From Crossaster papposus (Eukaryota; Echinodermata; Asteroidea; Velatida; Solasteridae), in assembly GCA_037893245.1 (NCBI GenBank), contig JBAIAA010000449.1:62001-126000 (forward strand): DNA of 64,000 bases. Direction: 5' to 3'. The position numbers were made by a program, and so were the translations under genes. The notes under the pieces were generated by a model, which ran no database searches, was not told the DNA's origin, and saw only the letters and a list, made by a program, of their open reading frames with translations. Position 1 is the stretch's first letter. Each line of letters opens with the position of its first letter. This document shows, one piece after another, positions 43,685 through 55,800 of this stretch.

Positions 43685-44415
43685 ATAAAGTTCCAGTCCT
43701 ACCTTGTGATAATTTTTAACCCAAACTCCCTAGTTTGTGTGCGAAATCATATTGATTTGAGGATTTGGTAGAGTTATAGGGATAAAATGAGCCTTTAATT
43801 AATGAGCAAACATTTTATAAAGAACAAAACGGTATTAAAACTGAAAACATCTCAACAAGAAAAAGTAAATACCAACAAAGGTTTGATAAATATTTGTTTG
43901 CAAATTGACCTCCGATAAATTTATAGAACCACAAAGTGTACAATTTCATTACCCATTCAAGTCACAACAACCATGTATATATGGCCAGTACAGTCAACTC
44001 TAAGTACAATGGTCTGTCAAAAACAATCTGTATCACCGACACTGTTACACTCACAATCAAATCTGACCCACAACAACAAAAAATCCGCTGGAATACAAAG
44101 CGATTGTGCTGGGTAAATAATAAATGGTTCTTTGAAGAAGTGTGCAAATAACAGATTGCATCTAACAGGAAAATTCAGAATTGTGTGGCCATAAAGTTCT
44201 GGGACCTACTTCAGCTCAATCATACATGTATGTACACATGTGCACAGTATACGTTCAACTTCAAACATAAAAATCACTAATCCCACTCCAAAAACTCCAC
44301 CTAAAACGTGTTTAACAGATTTATTTACCCACTCCCCTCCCTCCCCCCCTATTGTAACAAAAACACAACAAGGGTCAAGTAAAGCATTTATTCCAACAGT
44401 CCCAAAAATGTCATT

Positions 44416-44747
44416 TTAAAGGTAGGATACACCATTGGTTGCTTGAATTACGAATGGGTAGATTTGGGGGGTTGTATTTTATAGTAAATACCGTTTTACT
44501 GAGCTGTCCAAAATTTTACAGTCATAGATGCCGAGAAAAGCACAAAAACAGCATTTGTTTTCAACCGGCGTCAAGCAGTTATTCTTATTTTATCTTTGTT
44601 TTTTCGCGATCGTGATTACAGGATATCTAGCGCAATCATTTTGCTGGATGCCTAGAATCATTATTTACTTTCAAATGAGTAAGAAATTTCTTAAAAATTC
44701 GGTAGTAAATATTTTCGATATCTGCAAATGGTGTATCCTACCTTTAA
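44416..44747 (-). mobile_element. Family A MITE, reverse
   Basis: TTAA 44416-44419, AGGTAGGATACACCATTGG; right end AAATGGTGTATCCTACCT with TTAA 44744-44747. About 50 bases are missing around the central palindrome. Confidence 0.87.
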
Positions 44748-44997
44748 AACCCATTTCATCATTAAATTTACAACTTCAACTTATGCAATAAAAATTCCTG
44801 GGTGAAGGAGTACAAAATGCGTGGTTGATCACTGGGTTTCGGAGTATGTAAAATAAAAAAATACACAAGTTTGCATAATTGCCAACAAATCTCTGCTGTA
44901 CATTCTGAGCATACTGGTAGCTACCGGTATGTTTACCTTTAGCGAAAAATCTGTGCTAATTACATGTACCGATATCTGTAGCCAAAAAGGTACCGTA

Positions 44998-45138
44998 AGC
45001 TCATTTCATGGATTAGCGAGGAATATTGGCATCTGCACATCCATAAATAATGTGCTCAAAGCACAGAATATATTTGCTAGCACTGTTAATAACGCAAAAT
45101 GGTGCTTAAATTACCAGAGCCATGAAATTGCGCCCTGA
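44998..45138. mobile_element. Diverged GGGCCAATTTCATG-type fragment
   Basis: AGCTCATTTCATGGATTAGCG at the left and CAGAGCCATGAAATTGCGCCC at the right resemble the ends of the element at 19132. The middle includes TTGCTAGCACTGTTAATAACGC, also similar to that copy. Confidence 0.5.
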
Positions 45139-47949
45139 ACTGCAGTCCATTGCATTGCAGTTATTTGCATCCCCCAGGACATGACAATGTACTCCACTTT
45201 ACACAACAAGGGACTTGTTTATTATGACAAAAAGTGGCTGACGAAAAGACAGGTGGGTAAGTGTGGGTCCTATTGGGTCTACACTGTACACGTATGCCCG
45301 ACAGCAAAACAAAATACTGTGTGTATTTTCAATACAAGCAAAGACCCCTACGTATACTACATCTACAATCAGTCTGGCTACCAAATTAGGTTGTATACAC
45401 AAATTAGAGTTGTGGGGGCTAGCTGAGGACATATTTGTTCCCAAGGAGTGTAAATATTTGGCACTTTGACTTCAGCCAGCGACTGCTGCCTTTGGCACAC
45501 AGTGCAACTCCCCTGAACTCAAATAAGTCAGGATATCAGACAGTGCATTGTCCTGAATCTTGGGCAGGGTTAGCAAAATAGAATTAGGCACGGTGTTGAA
45601 TATATCTCTTTCCCTGATAACGTGTGGCAAGTTTATGTACATGTCCAAGAAAAGGACATTCAACAATTTTGAAACATCTGTAGGCTGAATGACAAGTGCC
45701 TATAATTTATTGATTTGAAACATATTTCCTCATATATTTAACCCTGTACTATATAACAGGACACTTTCCTTTATCAAGTTGTCCAAATGTCCTGTCTTTT
45801 TACAGAATGATAAGAACAATGACAAGCTGGGAGGAAAAGATAAGTGCCCCCCCCCCCCCTTTTTCCTCCCAGTCCCCCCCCCCCCCCCCCAAAAAAAAAA
45901 AAGAAGACAAACAATAATAATATGTTGTGTAGGGAAACTTCCCTACTTCCTTTTGATAAGGAAACAATCAAGGTAACAGGAACAATTTTGTGGCAAATAG
46001 TAAGTAAATGTTTTGTTGAAATAAACTACATAGGACACATCCTCAACATCCTTTCAAAATGGAAGCACAATTGAAGCACAGGGGAAACTCCCCCTTAATC
46101 CTTTTGCAACATGTACATGTACAGTACAAGTATGATAAATGTACCTGTTTCCCCTACTGGTCATATTCATAATGGCAGGCAATTAATTATAAGGCAGTAC
46201 AGGCCACTGCACCAATTTTCCTGACCTTCAGAGATGAACATTAGTCTGGCAGGGTGGTGCACATAATAGCTTTGTTCACTTGATGATAAAAGCATGAAAT
46301 TTGGCACACAGACTCGCAGAGTATGTCATGAACAAAGTTCAAAGATACATGTTTTTGGCTCTTGGGCCATCGCAGATTATATATTTAAAAAGAAAATCTA
46401 GACAAAATAACATGCAATGGCAGCCATTTTGAAATCTTTAAAGCATTTGAATATGTTAATATAATTTAACGAACAAAGGCTATCGGGTGTGTACTGGTAA
46501 TCACACAATATCAAAAGCAAATGTTACAAAGCAAATTAGCAAATTCAAAAATGCCCGGGGCAAGCACAACAAACACATAAATACACAAGTCCAAACAGAA
46601 TTATTATGATCAATCTCAGCACCTGAGCCACCTGCCACTCCCCTTTCCCCCATCTCCTTTATTAGCGGTTTCTGTCGGGTGCTGAAAAATGTCCCCATGT
46701 ACATGACTTCTTCTCATCAGTCAATCTGTGATGAGCACTCTAGCACACAATCCCAGACCACAAGTGCAAACAGAAGAATGCACAGTAGGGGGAAAGCTCT
46801 GCCTTCCAAGGGTAATACACAATTGAGACCTGGCATTGGTGTTCGGATTGAGTTTGGGATTGTACCATACTACAGTGCTAGCCCCTCAAGTACATGTACC
46901 ACCAGTTTGCACTCTGAGGATTACCAGGGTTTCTTTGAACATCAACAGGGGCAGGGCAAGCACTCAATCAACATCAGGGGATTATAGATGTAGGTAGCCA
47001 ACTCAATTGATGAACATTCACTTCCATACTATGTACATTTTTACATACAGTGCAGCAGGCAGGGTGCAAAAACCAAGGTACAAAAACAATTCACTTTTCT
47101 TGAAAATGACAGCACACTGGGTGCCATGATTTCCCAGAATAAATTCAATTACACATGTACAATGTATGTATTTCACAACAATGTGGAAGTTTTTTGTTTG
47201 AATGTTTGCAAAGGTTGTATATGTACATGATGTTTATAATTAATAAGATGTACCAGTACAGAGTCACATTTACTATGATCCATTCCTTACAAAAATGTCT
47301 TGTGGTATCACCACAGGACAGTACCACCACAGGACAAAACCACAGGACATAACCACACAGATTTCTGTGGTTTTTTGATTACTATTGATACATATAAAAA
47401 AGTATGTAATTGGTATGGCCTGATTTTGGCCTAAAAAACCACCATGCCATAGTTATTCATTTATTGATCATTCTGGCCAGAGTCAATGTGAATTGACAAA
47501 GATATGTAGATTTCCTTGAATGGATTGACATTCACAACATGCACAAATGTACACATGGTGATGATGATCCACAGCAGTTCAACCATAATAGAGCAATAGA
47601 AACAAATATTAAAATATACAGAACTGCACTTTGCGGTGATTAGAAACCTTCTTACTAAGCACATATTGAGTCATCATTATATAAATTCAATTCTAATTTG
47701 AACTGTGGAGGAACAAGAATAGGCCAACCAAAATTATAGACGAACAAAATAGTGCAACATAACAAATTACAATTTGAAGTTAGTTTGAAAATCTCTCATT
47801 GTTTTTGTGATTTGGCTTCAATTTTGTGTTTATTTCCAATGATTTGTCAAATCAGCCACAGATCCAGAATTTGTACCCAGCAGCTAATGGTGTCAATTGC
47901 TGTGTCTGGGTGCATTTTCCTGTAATCTTACAGCATTTTTATTTTGTAT

Positions 47950-48029
47950 TCCCCCCCCCCCCCCCCCCCCCCCCAGAGTCTCTCTCCCTCTCTGTCTTGT
48001 TTTTGTTTTTGTTTTTTTTTGGGGGGGGG
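47950..48029. repeat. C-run followed by CT-rich tract and G-run
   Basis: About 24 C, then a TCTCTCCCTCTCTGTC tract, T/GT tract, and about 10 G. Similar long C or C-then-A runs occur at 568, 27366, 27653, 45847, 45877 and 50311. Confidence 0.8.
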
Positions 48030-48057
48030 GCATTTTAGTTCAATTCAATTCTTCAGG

Positions 48058-48175
48058 ATATTTACAGGATATCTAGCGCAATCATTTCGCTAGATGCCTG
48101 GAGTCATTATTTACTTAAATTTTAGTAAGATATTTCTTAATAATTACAAAATAATCTACAAATGGTGAATATTAT
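48058..48175 (-). mobile_element. Family A MITE fragment abutting the 48185 exon donor
   Basis: CAGGATATCTAGCGCAATCATTTCGC through AATCTACAAATGGTGAATATTATAG matches one half of family A. The terminal-repeat end stops about ten bases from the exon boundary at 48185, so this intron begins in MITE sequence. Confidence 0.7.
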
Positions 48176-48184
48176 AGAACTCAC

Positions 48185-48520
48185 CGTGATTCTACTGCAT
48201 CTAAACACATCCAACTGTGCCGGCATCTGCAGCTTCTGCACCTCCTTAGGAAATGCGACCACGGCGGTGATGTCCACCGACTCATCCGCCTCGTCAAACA
48301 AGTCAGAGTTCAGCGGTCGGCCGGGAGCCGGGCGGATCTTAGCCGCCGCCCAACAGACAGGCAGAGCGAAGAGGGGGTGGAGGGTCAGGTAGCCAACGTT
48401 GAACACTTCCTGCAGCTCAACTACGAACGATTCTTCGTCGGCATTGTTTTTCTTCGTCAACATCAGTCCGGACTGCTCGATGGAGCGATCCAGCTCCTCT
48501 GCTGTAGGTGGGCTCGTCAT
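48185..48520 (-). CDS. First coding exon of an unrecognised gene
   Basis: An open reading frame of exactly 112 codons runs from an ATG at 48520 to a strong GTGAGT donor (exon end 48185, phase 0). GC content and codon balance stand out from the AT-rich surroundings, and the peptide looks like a folded protein: an acidic helical start (TAEELDRSIEQSGLML), a hydrophobic stretch (VGYLTLHPLFALPVCWAAA) and an acidic segment (SDLFDEADESVDITAVVAF). A likely acceptor (caacgcag) about 13 bases before the ATG suggests a 5'-UTR exon upstream; a GTAAGT-type donor near 49656 could end it. The frame is also open to an earlier in-frame ATG at 48562. I do not recognise the family. The donor sits almost against a truncated family A MITE. 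It may continue to the terminal exon at 33610-33717, which joins in phase, though the intron would be about 14 kb. Confidence 0.6.
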
Positions 48521-49253
48521 TTCAGATTCCGGCTGCGTTGAAGTGCTCAACGTAATATACATTCAAAATCGTCTTGTGGAGGTGGGACTGACACCTGCCT
48601 TGGCTCGGTTTCTCCTTCAAATGCTCCGACTGGTTCTTTTTTTTTTTACTGTTCACAGCACCACCAGTTTGTGAAATCTGAAACATTTGTTTAAATTTGG
48701 GAATGAATGAATCAGAGTTAATGGCAATTATTTAAAATAAGAGTGATGGCATGCTGTTTAGCTGCAAGTTAAACTTTCAATTTTGTTCAAATATTTGAAA
48801 CCAAAATGCCCAACCCATTAACGTTAATTATTGATTACCATAAATGCCAGGTTCACAACTACATGTACCACCAATTTCTTACAAGAAATTTTGGATTTTA
48901 TAAAAGAATGCACAGTTTGACTACCGGTATATTAATAATCGCGGCAATTATTGCAGCATCAAAAATGTATACCAGTGCATCGTTAAACTAATGCACCTAT
49001 CAATTGGTCAAACTGAGCTGTGGATGCCTTTGAGAAAGTGTAATTCAAATGTTAGAACAAAAACAACGATCTAGTGTAAATAAAATACCAATCCAATTGG
49101 CATGCCATTGATTTATTGACTGAGTTAGGGCCGGGAGTCCAAAACTTAAAGAAATCTTCATAGAATTATATTTGAATAAGATTAATACTGAGCACTGCAA
49201 ACTGCTTACTGGCTGGAATGACTTGAAATATACAAATCAAATAAGTTAATTCT

Positions 49254-49368
49254 AATCAAATAAGTTAAGAGGGCCTAATATTTCGATCTTAACAAGATCT
49301 TCTTCAGAGTCTCTGAAGAAGATCTTGTTAAGATCGAAATATTAGGCCCTCTTAACTTATTTGATTAA
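49254..49368. repeat. Near-perfect palindrome, arms of about 57 bp
   Basis: TAATCAAATAAGTTAAGAGG...CTTCAGAG, a single central T, and the exact complement through ...CTTAACTTATTTGATTA. The sequence left of it (49197-49250) matches 178-236, so it is a second copy of the repeat at 178-295. Confidence 0.9.
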
Positions 49369-51678
49369 AATTATATTAAGAAGGCACATGGGGGCCTAGT
49401 TTTGTAGACCTAGTCTACTGCAAGCTGCAAGTTTCAAGTACACCTGTTTCATTGCAATGAGCTGAATTGCACGCAGGTAGCATGTTCAAATGCTTTGCAC
49501 TAGACCCGCAACGCCACGTTTACTGGCGGGTCTGGTCTACGAGTCCGACAGGAGTGAACGTCCCCGTGTAGCTTTGCACTTGCACTGCACTGAACAAGTG
49601 GTTTCACTGCCGTGACTTTCTAGACAGTTTAGCGTTTAAAAATATTTTAAAAACTTACCACTCAATACCAGTGCCACCACCAGTCTGAAAACAGAACCCA
49701 AATATAACGTCCGCAAGGTCTTGGAGCTTCGGGAAATTAAATAAAGACCCATACACAAACAGGACTTATCGCATATATATCGCCCCTAACAAAAACAACG
49801 TTACGTACGCTACGTACATGTAGCTGTTGTGGTTGTGATGTGCGTTTTTTCAGCTACAAAATATATGAGGACCATCGTTAATTATTCGACAGCAGAGGGC
49901 GGTTTCAGCGAGCGCTGAAGATTTGTGTGTGTGACTTGTCTTTGCATTGTCCAATAGGAATGACAGAAAGTTTTGTCGAATTTGATTGGATAAAGTGACG
50001 AACCAATCGACGAAAAGCAAATCATTGGTCGACTGCTTAATGGTACAAACTTATTACGACGAAGGGAAACAAATGGGGAGAATGAACATTTTTTATTAGC
50101 AAGGTCCAGACGATGTTTGCGATGCACACGTAGGCCTAATAGGAATTAATGTAATGGGGATAATTTTCGACGGAGATAGGACATAGTTAGGTCATACGTT
50201 CGAAGGTCTATGATAAAACGTACTCGACTATGCAAAACCCTAAAAGGGCTGGTATACGTACAACACGGAAATGTACATGTACTTTACTTAGGGGTTTAAA
50301 CACCTAACACCCCCCCCCCCCCCCCCATCCGCCACTGAACATATACCGGTCATTTTGAACAACCTTATTTAACCTAACCGTAGTTTAAGTTGAAGAAACG
50401 ACTCAAAAGGTAAACATTCTTTGATTCGAATTAGGCTCGGACTTTTTCGTCATGGTTTGTTTCTGTAAATTGTACAAATAAGCAGTAAATATATTAATGA
50501 AACTATACAAATAAGCAAATAAAAACGTGTCAAGCCAAGATGTTTATCTTGGGTATGAGGGTAACCCAGGTAGACTACCTTACGTAATTAAACGAAGACG
50601 TCGTCTCTGGTTGGCTAGGTAAGATGGCAACACTTACACGACTTATATAATTCAAAAGAGTTAGAAATATAATTCAGACCATGGTAAATACAAGATGTTT
50701 TTTATTATTAAATCATACACAAAATATTATACAGTAGATATACACAGATAAGTTTGTTATTTAATTATAATTTTATTTAGAATAAATGTATTTTGATACA
50801 TATTATAATCTTACAGAAACTAAATTACTCTTATTGTGTTAAAATTAAACTAGACTATACATAGGCCTAGGTCCTATGTAACAATAGGCCGTCGTCATGT
50901 TTATACAAAAATAAAAATAACCATTGTAAATAAAAAACTTTTCATCAATTTATTAAGTTAAATATTACAACTGTACTTTTTACAATGTAAACTTTACCGT
51001 CAGCTTTTTATTATTCTAGTGTGAACAAGCCTCGCTTATCAACTACAAAATCTGTTTCATTATATAGATTGCTGTTCAGAGCATAGGCCTACATGGACAA
51101 AAACAAAACTATATTTGTTCTACTAGAATATGTTCAAAGTGTACATTTTATTTTGAAGGAAGACCATGTACTGTATACAAACTGTTCAGTTGTGCTCCAC
51201 GAATTAGGAGCGTGACGCTCCTAATTCAAAATTTAAATATAATTAATTAATGAATCGCCGTTGGCCGATTTCTGTGTGTGTGTGATGTCTAATTCGAAAG
51301 CTCATAACAAATATAATGCTAGAAAATTATCAATTCAATTTGAAAATCTTTAACTTTAAATGATTTGGCGGTTTTTTTGGTATTCGACACCTCATTCAAA
51401 AATAAGATTTACAATGCAATACAATACAAAGAATACAGTATTCCAATACCTTTAGACATATCGAGACTTAACAATTTGGAAGAAAAAACTAGTTATTTTC
51501 CTAACTAAAATTGTTCTAGAGTAAGAGAAATCTCTGGAAACTTTAGATAGCACCATCCATGTTGTACCGTACTTATATTTTTAGGCTCAAACTTCTAAAC
51601 TATTATTTCGAATGCTTCCACAGATTTGTGTGTATTTTATTCAGTTGTCGTTGTCCTGAACTGAACATTGTGAGACCT

Positions 51679-51913
51679 GGGGCCAATTTCATAAGCACAA
51701 AAATTTGCTTAGCATGAAAAATCTTCCCTTGGGGAAAAACAGGGTTACAAATCAAATTTTCAGGTGATGTTTATTGTTTGTGACTGTATTCAGCTGGTTT
51801 TTGTTTAGCATAAAAAGCACATAGAGTTTTGGCTTGTAACCAGTTTTTACTGAGCAAAACTATTTTTGTGCTAAGCAAATTTTTGTGCTTACATGTTTTA
51901 TGAAATTGGCCCC
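51679..51913. mobile_element. Family C repeat
   Basis: Left end TGGGGCCAATTTCATAAGCAC; right end GTGCTTACATGTTTTATGAAATTGGCCCC; the internal TGCTTAGCATGAAAA and TGCTAAGCAAATTTTTGTGC are kept. Confidence 0.82.
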
Positions 51914-52237
51914 CGATACCAAAATGGCTCTTAGGGGGCTTGTAAGAAAAGCAGCAAGGGGATATCCGACGATATTTGACTATAGGTTGTAAGACGTCAA
52001 CGTTCTATTTGTCAGTGATCAGCTGCCATTACAGTATACAAGCGTCCAGTTAGTTATCACGATGTGCGTTGTAAACAAGAAAGAAGGGGTTACTTTTACC
52101 TAAAATATAAACCACAATTGTTTACCAAATGACAATTTGGTCACTAAATGTGTCGATTGTTGTTGTCAAAATTGTGCCGGCAGATCACTTGGTGTTGGCT
52201 TTGCATTTTTCTCGCAGCTTTGCCATCCATTTCAGCT

Positions 52238-52477
52238 TTAACCAGTTCGCGACGGATGACGAATATAACGCAAAGTTTTCCCCAGATTCAAAACGGATGA
52301 CGCATAAACATGCCACGAGCAAGGCTGGAAATGTCTGTCACCAGCAAGCAAGGCCGGAAATGCGTGGGTGTGCTTCCCAGTACTGGCGGCCTGAACCTGC
52401 TTCGAATCGAGTTTCGTTAAAAATAATCCTGCGCGTTGGCTCGGTGTTTTTAAAATAATCCCGGTGCGACGGGTTAA
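52238..52477 (+). mobile_element. Family B MITE
   Basis: TTAA 52238-52241, CCAGTTCGCGACGG; right end CCGGTGCGACGGG with TTAA 52474-52477; a diverged copy 378 bases past the colmedin-like stop codon. Confidence 0.84.
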
Positions 52478-52854
52478 AGGCTTGCCTACTACATTGTTCG
52501 ATCTATATCCCTGATATCCTTTTAATCGGTGCAGAAACCGGAAGCTTAGTTTACTGTATATTATTTTGTTAATACATGTATTTGTTATTGACATTATTAA
52601 AAACTGTACAGGTTTTGGTTAATACATAATTAAAAGTACTCCTCTGAATAGAAAATATTTACAACAGGCAGGGTTCTCGATTAGGGAAGCAAACTTGTTT
52701 TGGTGCAGAATGAAAAATGCTTTTCATATATTCTTTTTACATTGGATAAATACAAAATCTCCCACATTGTAGTTCTTCAAACATTTGAACGTTGTTCTTA
52801 TAAATTTTTTTTATTCTCTGGCAATTCGAGACCAGTCCAAGCAATGCTGCATGA

Positions 52855-55800
52855 TCACAGCTCAGTCAAGGTGACATTGTACGTCACCATATTCCCCTTG
52901 TCCCAGGCATATATCAGTTGCTTCCTCGGATTGTACGACATCATGGTCATCTTCCGGTGGCCATTCTGGTACGGGATGTCCACGTCGGGCGTCACCTCTC
53001 CCGTGAAGAGATTGACGGCAAAATCCACGGTGGAGTGGAAGTTCTTGGAGCTCTTTGTGGCGTAGAGCCGGCCGCAGATGACGAAGGCGTCCCCCGCAGA
53101 GCTCTGCGGGTGATTGGACACGATCGTCTTGATGACGGAGAGACTCTCCGGGTCCAGACTGGACACCACCAGGTTCTGGTGGTTCTCGGCGGTCTTGTAT
53201 ATCACCCAGAGTCCGTTATCGTCGACGGCGAGGTCCAGGTACGTGTAGTCCGAGTCGTACAGGTACCGGTCCCCATTGAACCTATGGTACAGGGCCTCTG
53301 GGACAGTTCCCCGGGCTGTGACGGACTCCGAGGTCAGGTCGTATCGGATGATCTCGGCCGAGCCGCCGCTGTGGAAGTACAGGGCGTTGTTGTAGACCAC
53401 GTGGCCTGTGCCGGTCCAGGCGTCTGTCAGCCGGTGGTATTGGGTGTATGAGCCGGACAGCAGGGCCGCCATATTTTTGTACTCTGTAATACAGAAAATA
53501 CATAAACGACTAGACTCCCTGCTACTCCTACGAAGTCTGTTTGTAATCAACACCTTCCAATGATTATTCTACCTTTAGATAGATGTTCTTATACTTGTTT
53601 CATATTTATTTTATATTAATTCTATCCTGCGTGTATGTGGTCAATAATGTATCCCCAGTTTTTAAAGTAGCATGAAGTTTTAGGGACACATTCTTTCTCA
53701 GATCTTTTTAACTTTGCAAAAAGAGCAACCGTACGTAACAAAATATGATCAAAAGGCTAAAATTTCTGCCAGAATAATAATGGGTAAACATGTATTTATT
53801 TATTTGTTGGTTTTTTGGGGGGTGTGAAGGGAGTAGCACAACTGGTTTGAGTATAAGTCAAGCAAAAATAGCTGAGTAAAAAAAAAAATGGCCTGCATTC
53901 TGGAAAACCTATCATGTAATGGTCTTTTTAGAAATGAAAATATCTACAAAACACACCTAAGCATACTATCCCTTTACTCTAAGAAATGTTGTCTGAGCTC
54001 CTTTTCACTGTTTTGTTAGCTTCCACCTTGGTAAACTATTCCAATGCCTTAAGGCGAGGGGAAATGCATTGATTTGATTTGAAAGAAAGTGAAAGTGTTT
54101 TTGGAAGAATTCCTTATGTAGAAACTGTTTACCATAGATGACGTCTCCAACTAGATGCTTAGTGACCCATATCTTGTCAGGATAAGGCGGGTTGGAGGCA
54201 GCATCTTGCATCCAAGAGCCCCAGTAGGTATTTCCAAAATGTTGGTCCTCTGGGAAACCAATCTGTTTCAACGCACACTCTGGCGAAGAAAAGAAAAATA
54301 ATAACGGAATGGGATGTTAACATTTTTGCAAAATCATTTCCATATCGAAGAACCCTTTGTATTAAAGATTTGGATGTTGGGTGCCTGGAAGGTCGTTTGA
54401 GCAAAAAACAAAATAGGCCAAAATCTCATATTTTGGGGTAATTGGTAGAGTATCAAAATAATCTTACATTTCGTCTCAAGGTGCTACGTCATTCTGGTGT
54501 AATGCCAACTAAAAAAGACTGGAAGTTGTTTTCTAAATATAGAAATATTGCTGGGTGTTTCTAGAATGACCCACATATACATCAAATACTCCTTTAACCA
54601 GTTCACGCCAGGATTATTTTCACATCACCGAGCCGAGGCGCAGGATTATTTTTAACGAAACTCAATCCAAGGCGGGTTCAAGCCGATGGTACCAGGAAGC
54701 ACACCCACGCATTTCCGGCCTTGCTCGCTGCTGACAGACATTTCCGGCCTTGCTAGTGACGAGTTTATGTGTCATTCGTTTAGATCTTGGGGAAAACTTT
54801 GCGTGTATATATATACGTCATCCGGCACGAACTGGTTAGGACACTAGAAAGGTTTCGCCTGCGAATGGATACGGTTAGCTTAACGGATGCGTCATCAATT
54901 TTTGCGGACTTATGACGTCACATTTTCTTACTATCCGCTATCCGTGTACAAGGCACGGGCATCTCGCTCACTACATGTAAGTATAAAACGCGTACGGATA
55001 GCTACACGTATGCGTTCGCGTATCCGTTCAAAGTCATTCTCTTTTACTCATTTATTCAGCATACCTGTGTTTGGAGAACTGCCTACGTCAGCCGACGGTT
55101 GTGGCTTCGGTTTTGCTGTTGGAGTTGGAACATTTGTAGCCTTTCCTGAAGCTTAAAAATTGAAGCTTAAATTTAGATTAAAAGAACAGAAAACAAACGA
55201 ACAGAAAACAAAGGAACAGAAAACAAACGAACAGAAAACTGAAGTTTTTTATTGGGAGGATAATAAAGTATACGAAAGGTAAATGCAGTGGCGAATCTAG
55301 CGGGGGCACGGTTAACCTCCCCAAAAAGCTAGATACACTACTAGGTAAATGATATGTATCAAGGAAGCCAAAATAAGAAAAGTTCCAATATAAGTAATTG
55401 GCTTCTGAAAGGCAAGTTTGTTCCATCTTTTTTTAAACTCACCTGACTTTTCATCATTACCCGCATTGCCAAGTTCCACCATCCCTAGAACACACAGAAA
55501 AAAATAAAAAATAAAAAAGATCTTACAAAGTGATAAAATGTGATGTCGTCTTTTTCAGTTAGTACTGTCCCCGCATCAAAAGGCAGAAAAATAATATTGT
55601 TTACATTTGGCACTTTATTAAACTCTCCGAGTATCCTTTTCCGATCCAACTTTTTCGAAGTGCACCCTCTCATAGATGCTATTTTTGTGTGCCCGTGTAA
55701 ATGAGTGTATTTTTATGATAAATTCAAACAGGCCAGCAGCCAAGGGCCTTACTGCATTAAAACATGCATGTCAAATTTGTTTTTCAATTAATATTTAAAA

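Larger units (their letters stand above)
33718..48184. other. 14.5-kb gene-poor region, possibly one intron
   Basis: No further exon could be supported on either strand. The content is mostly family A copies (35899, 38021, 39220, 42212, 42597, 43300, 44416), family B copies (37742, 39792), a fold-back (40505) and AT-rich DNA rich in ACATGTA words. The stretches 34050-35880, 36300-37430, 40780-42200 and 45140-47940 show nothing I can name beyond simple runs. Confidence 0.5.
48521..52854. other. Region between the 48185 exon and the colmedin-like gene
   Basis: A possible untranslated first exon ending near 49656 (GTAAGT-type donor on the minus strand) may belong to the gene at 48185. It also holds the palindromic repeat (49254), a family C copy (51679) and a family B copy (52238). 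The stretch 49860-51650 is AT-rich with no supported gene; a 27-bp hairpin GAATTAGGAGCGT/ACGCTCCTAATTC lies at 51200-51226. The 3' UTR of the colmedin-like gene lies left of 52855. Confidence 0.5.

Noticed and set aside
46679..46987. 102-codon plus-strand frame
   Set aside because: No domain and no convincing splice signals; mixed Ser/Thr/Gln composition looks random.
51200..51226. Hairpin considered as a transcription terminator
   Set aside because: Intrinsic terminators are not expected in animal nuclear DNA, and no gene ends here.
52918..53451. 177-codon plus-strand frame opposite the olfactomedin exon
   Set aside because: GC-rich shadow; the minus-strand frame has the conserved domain.
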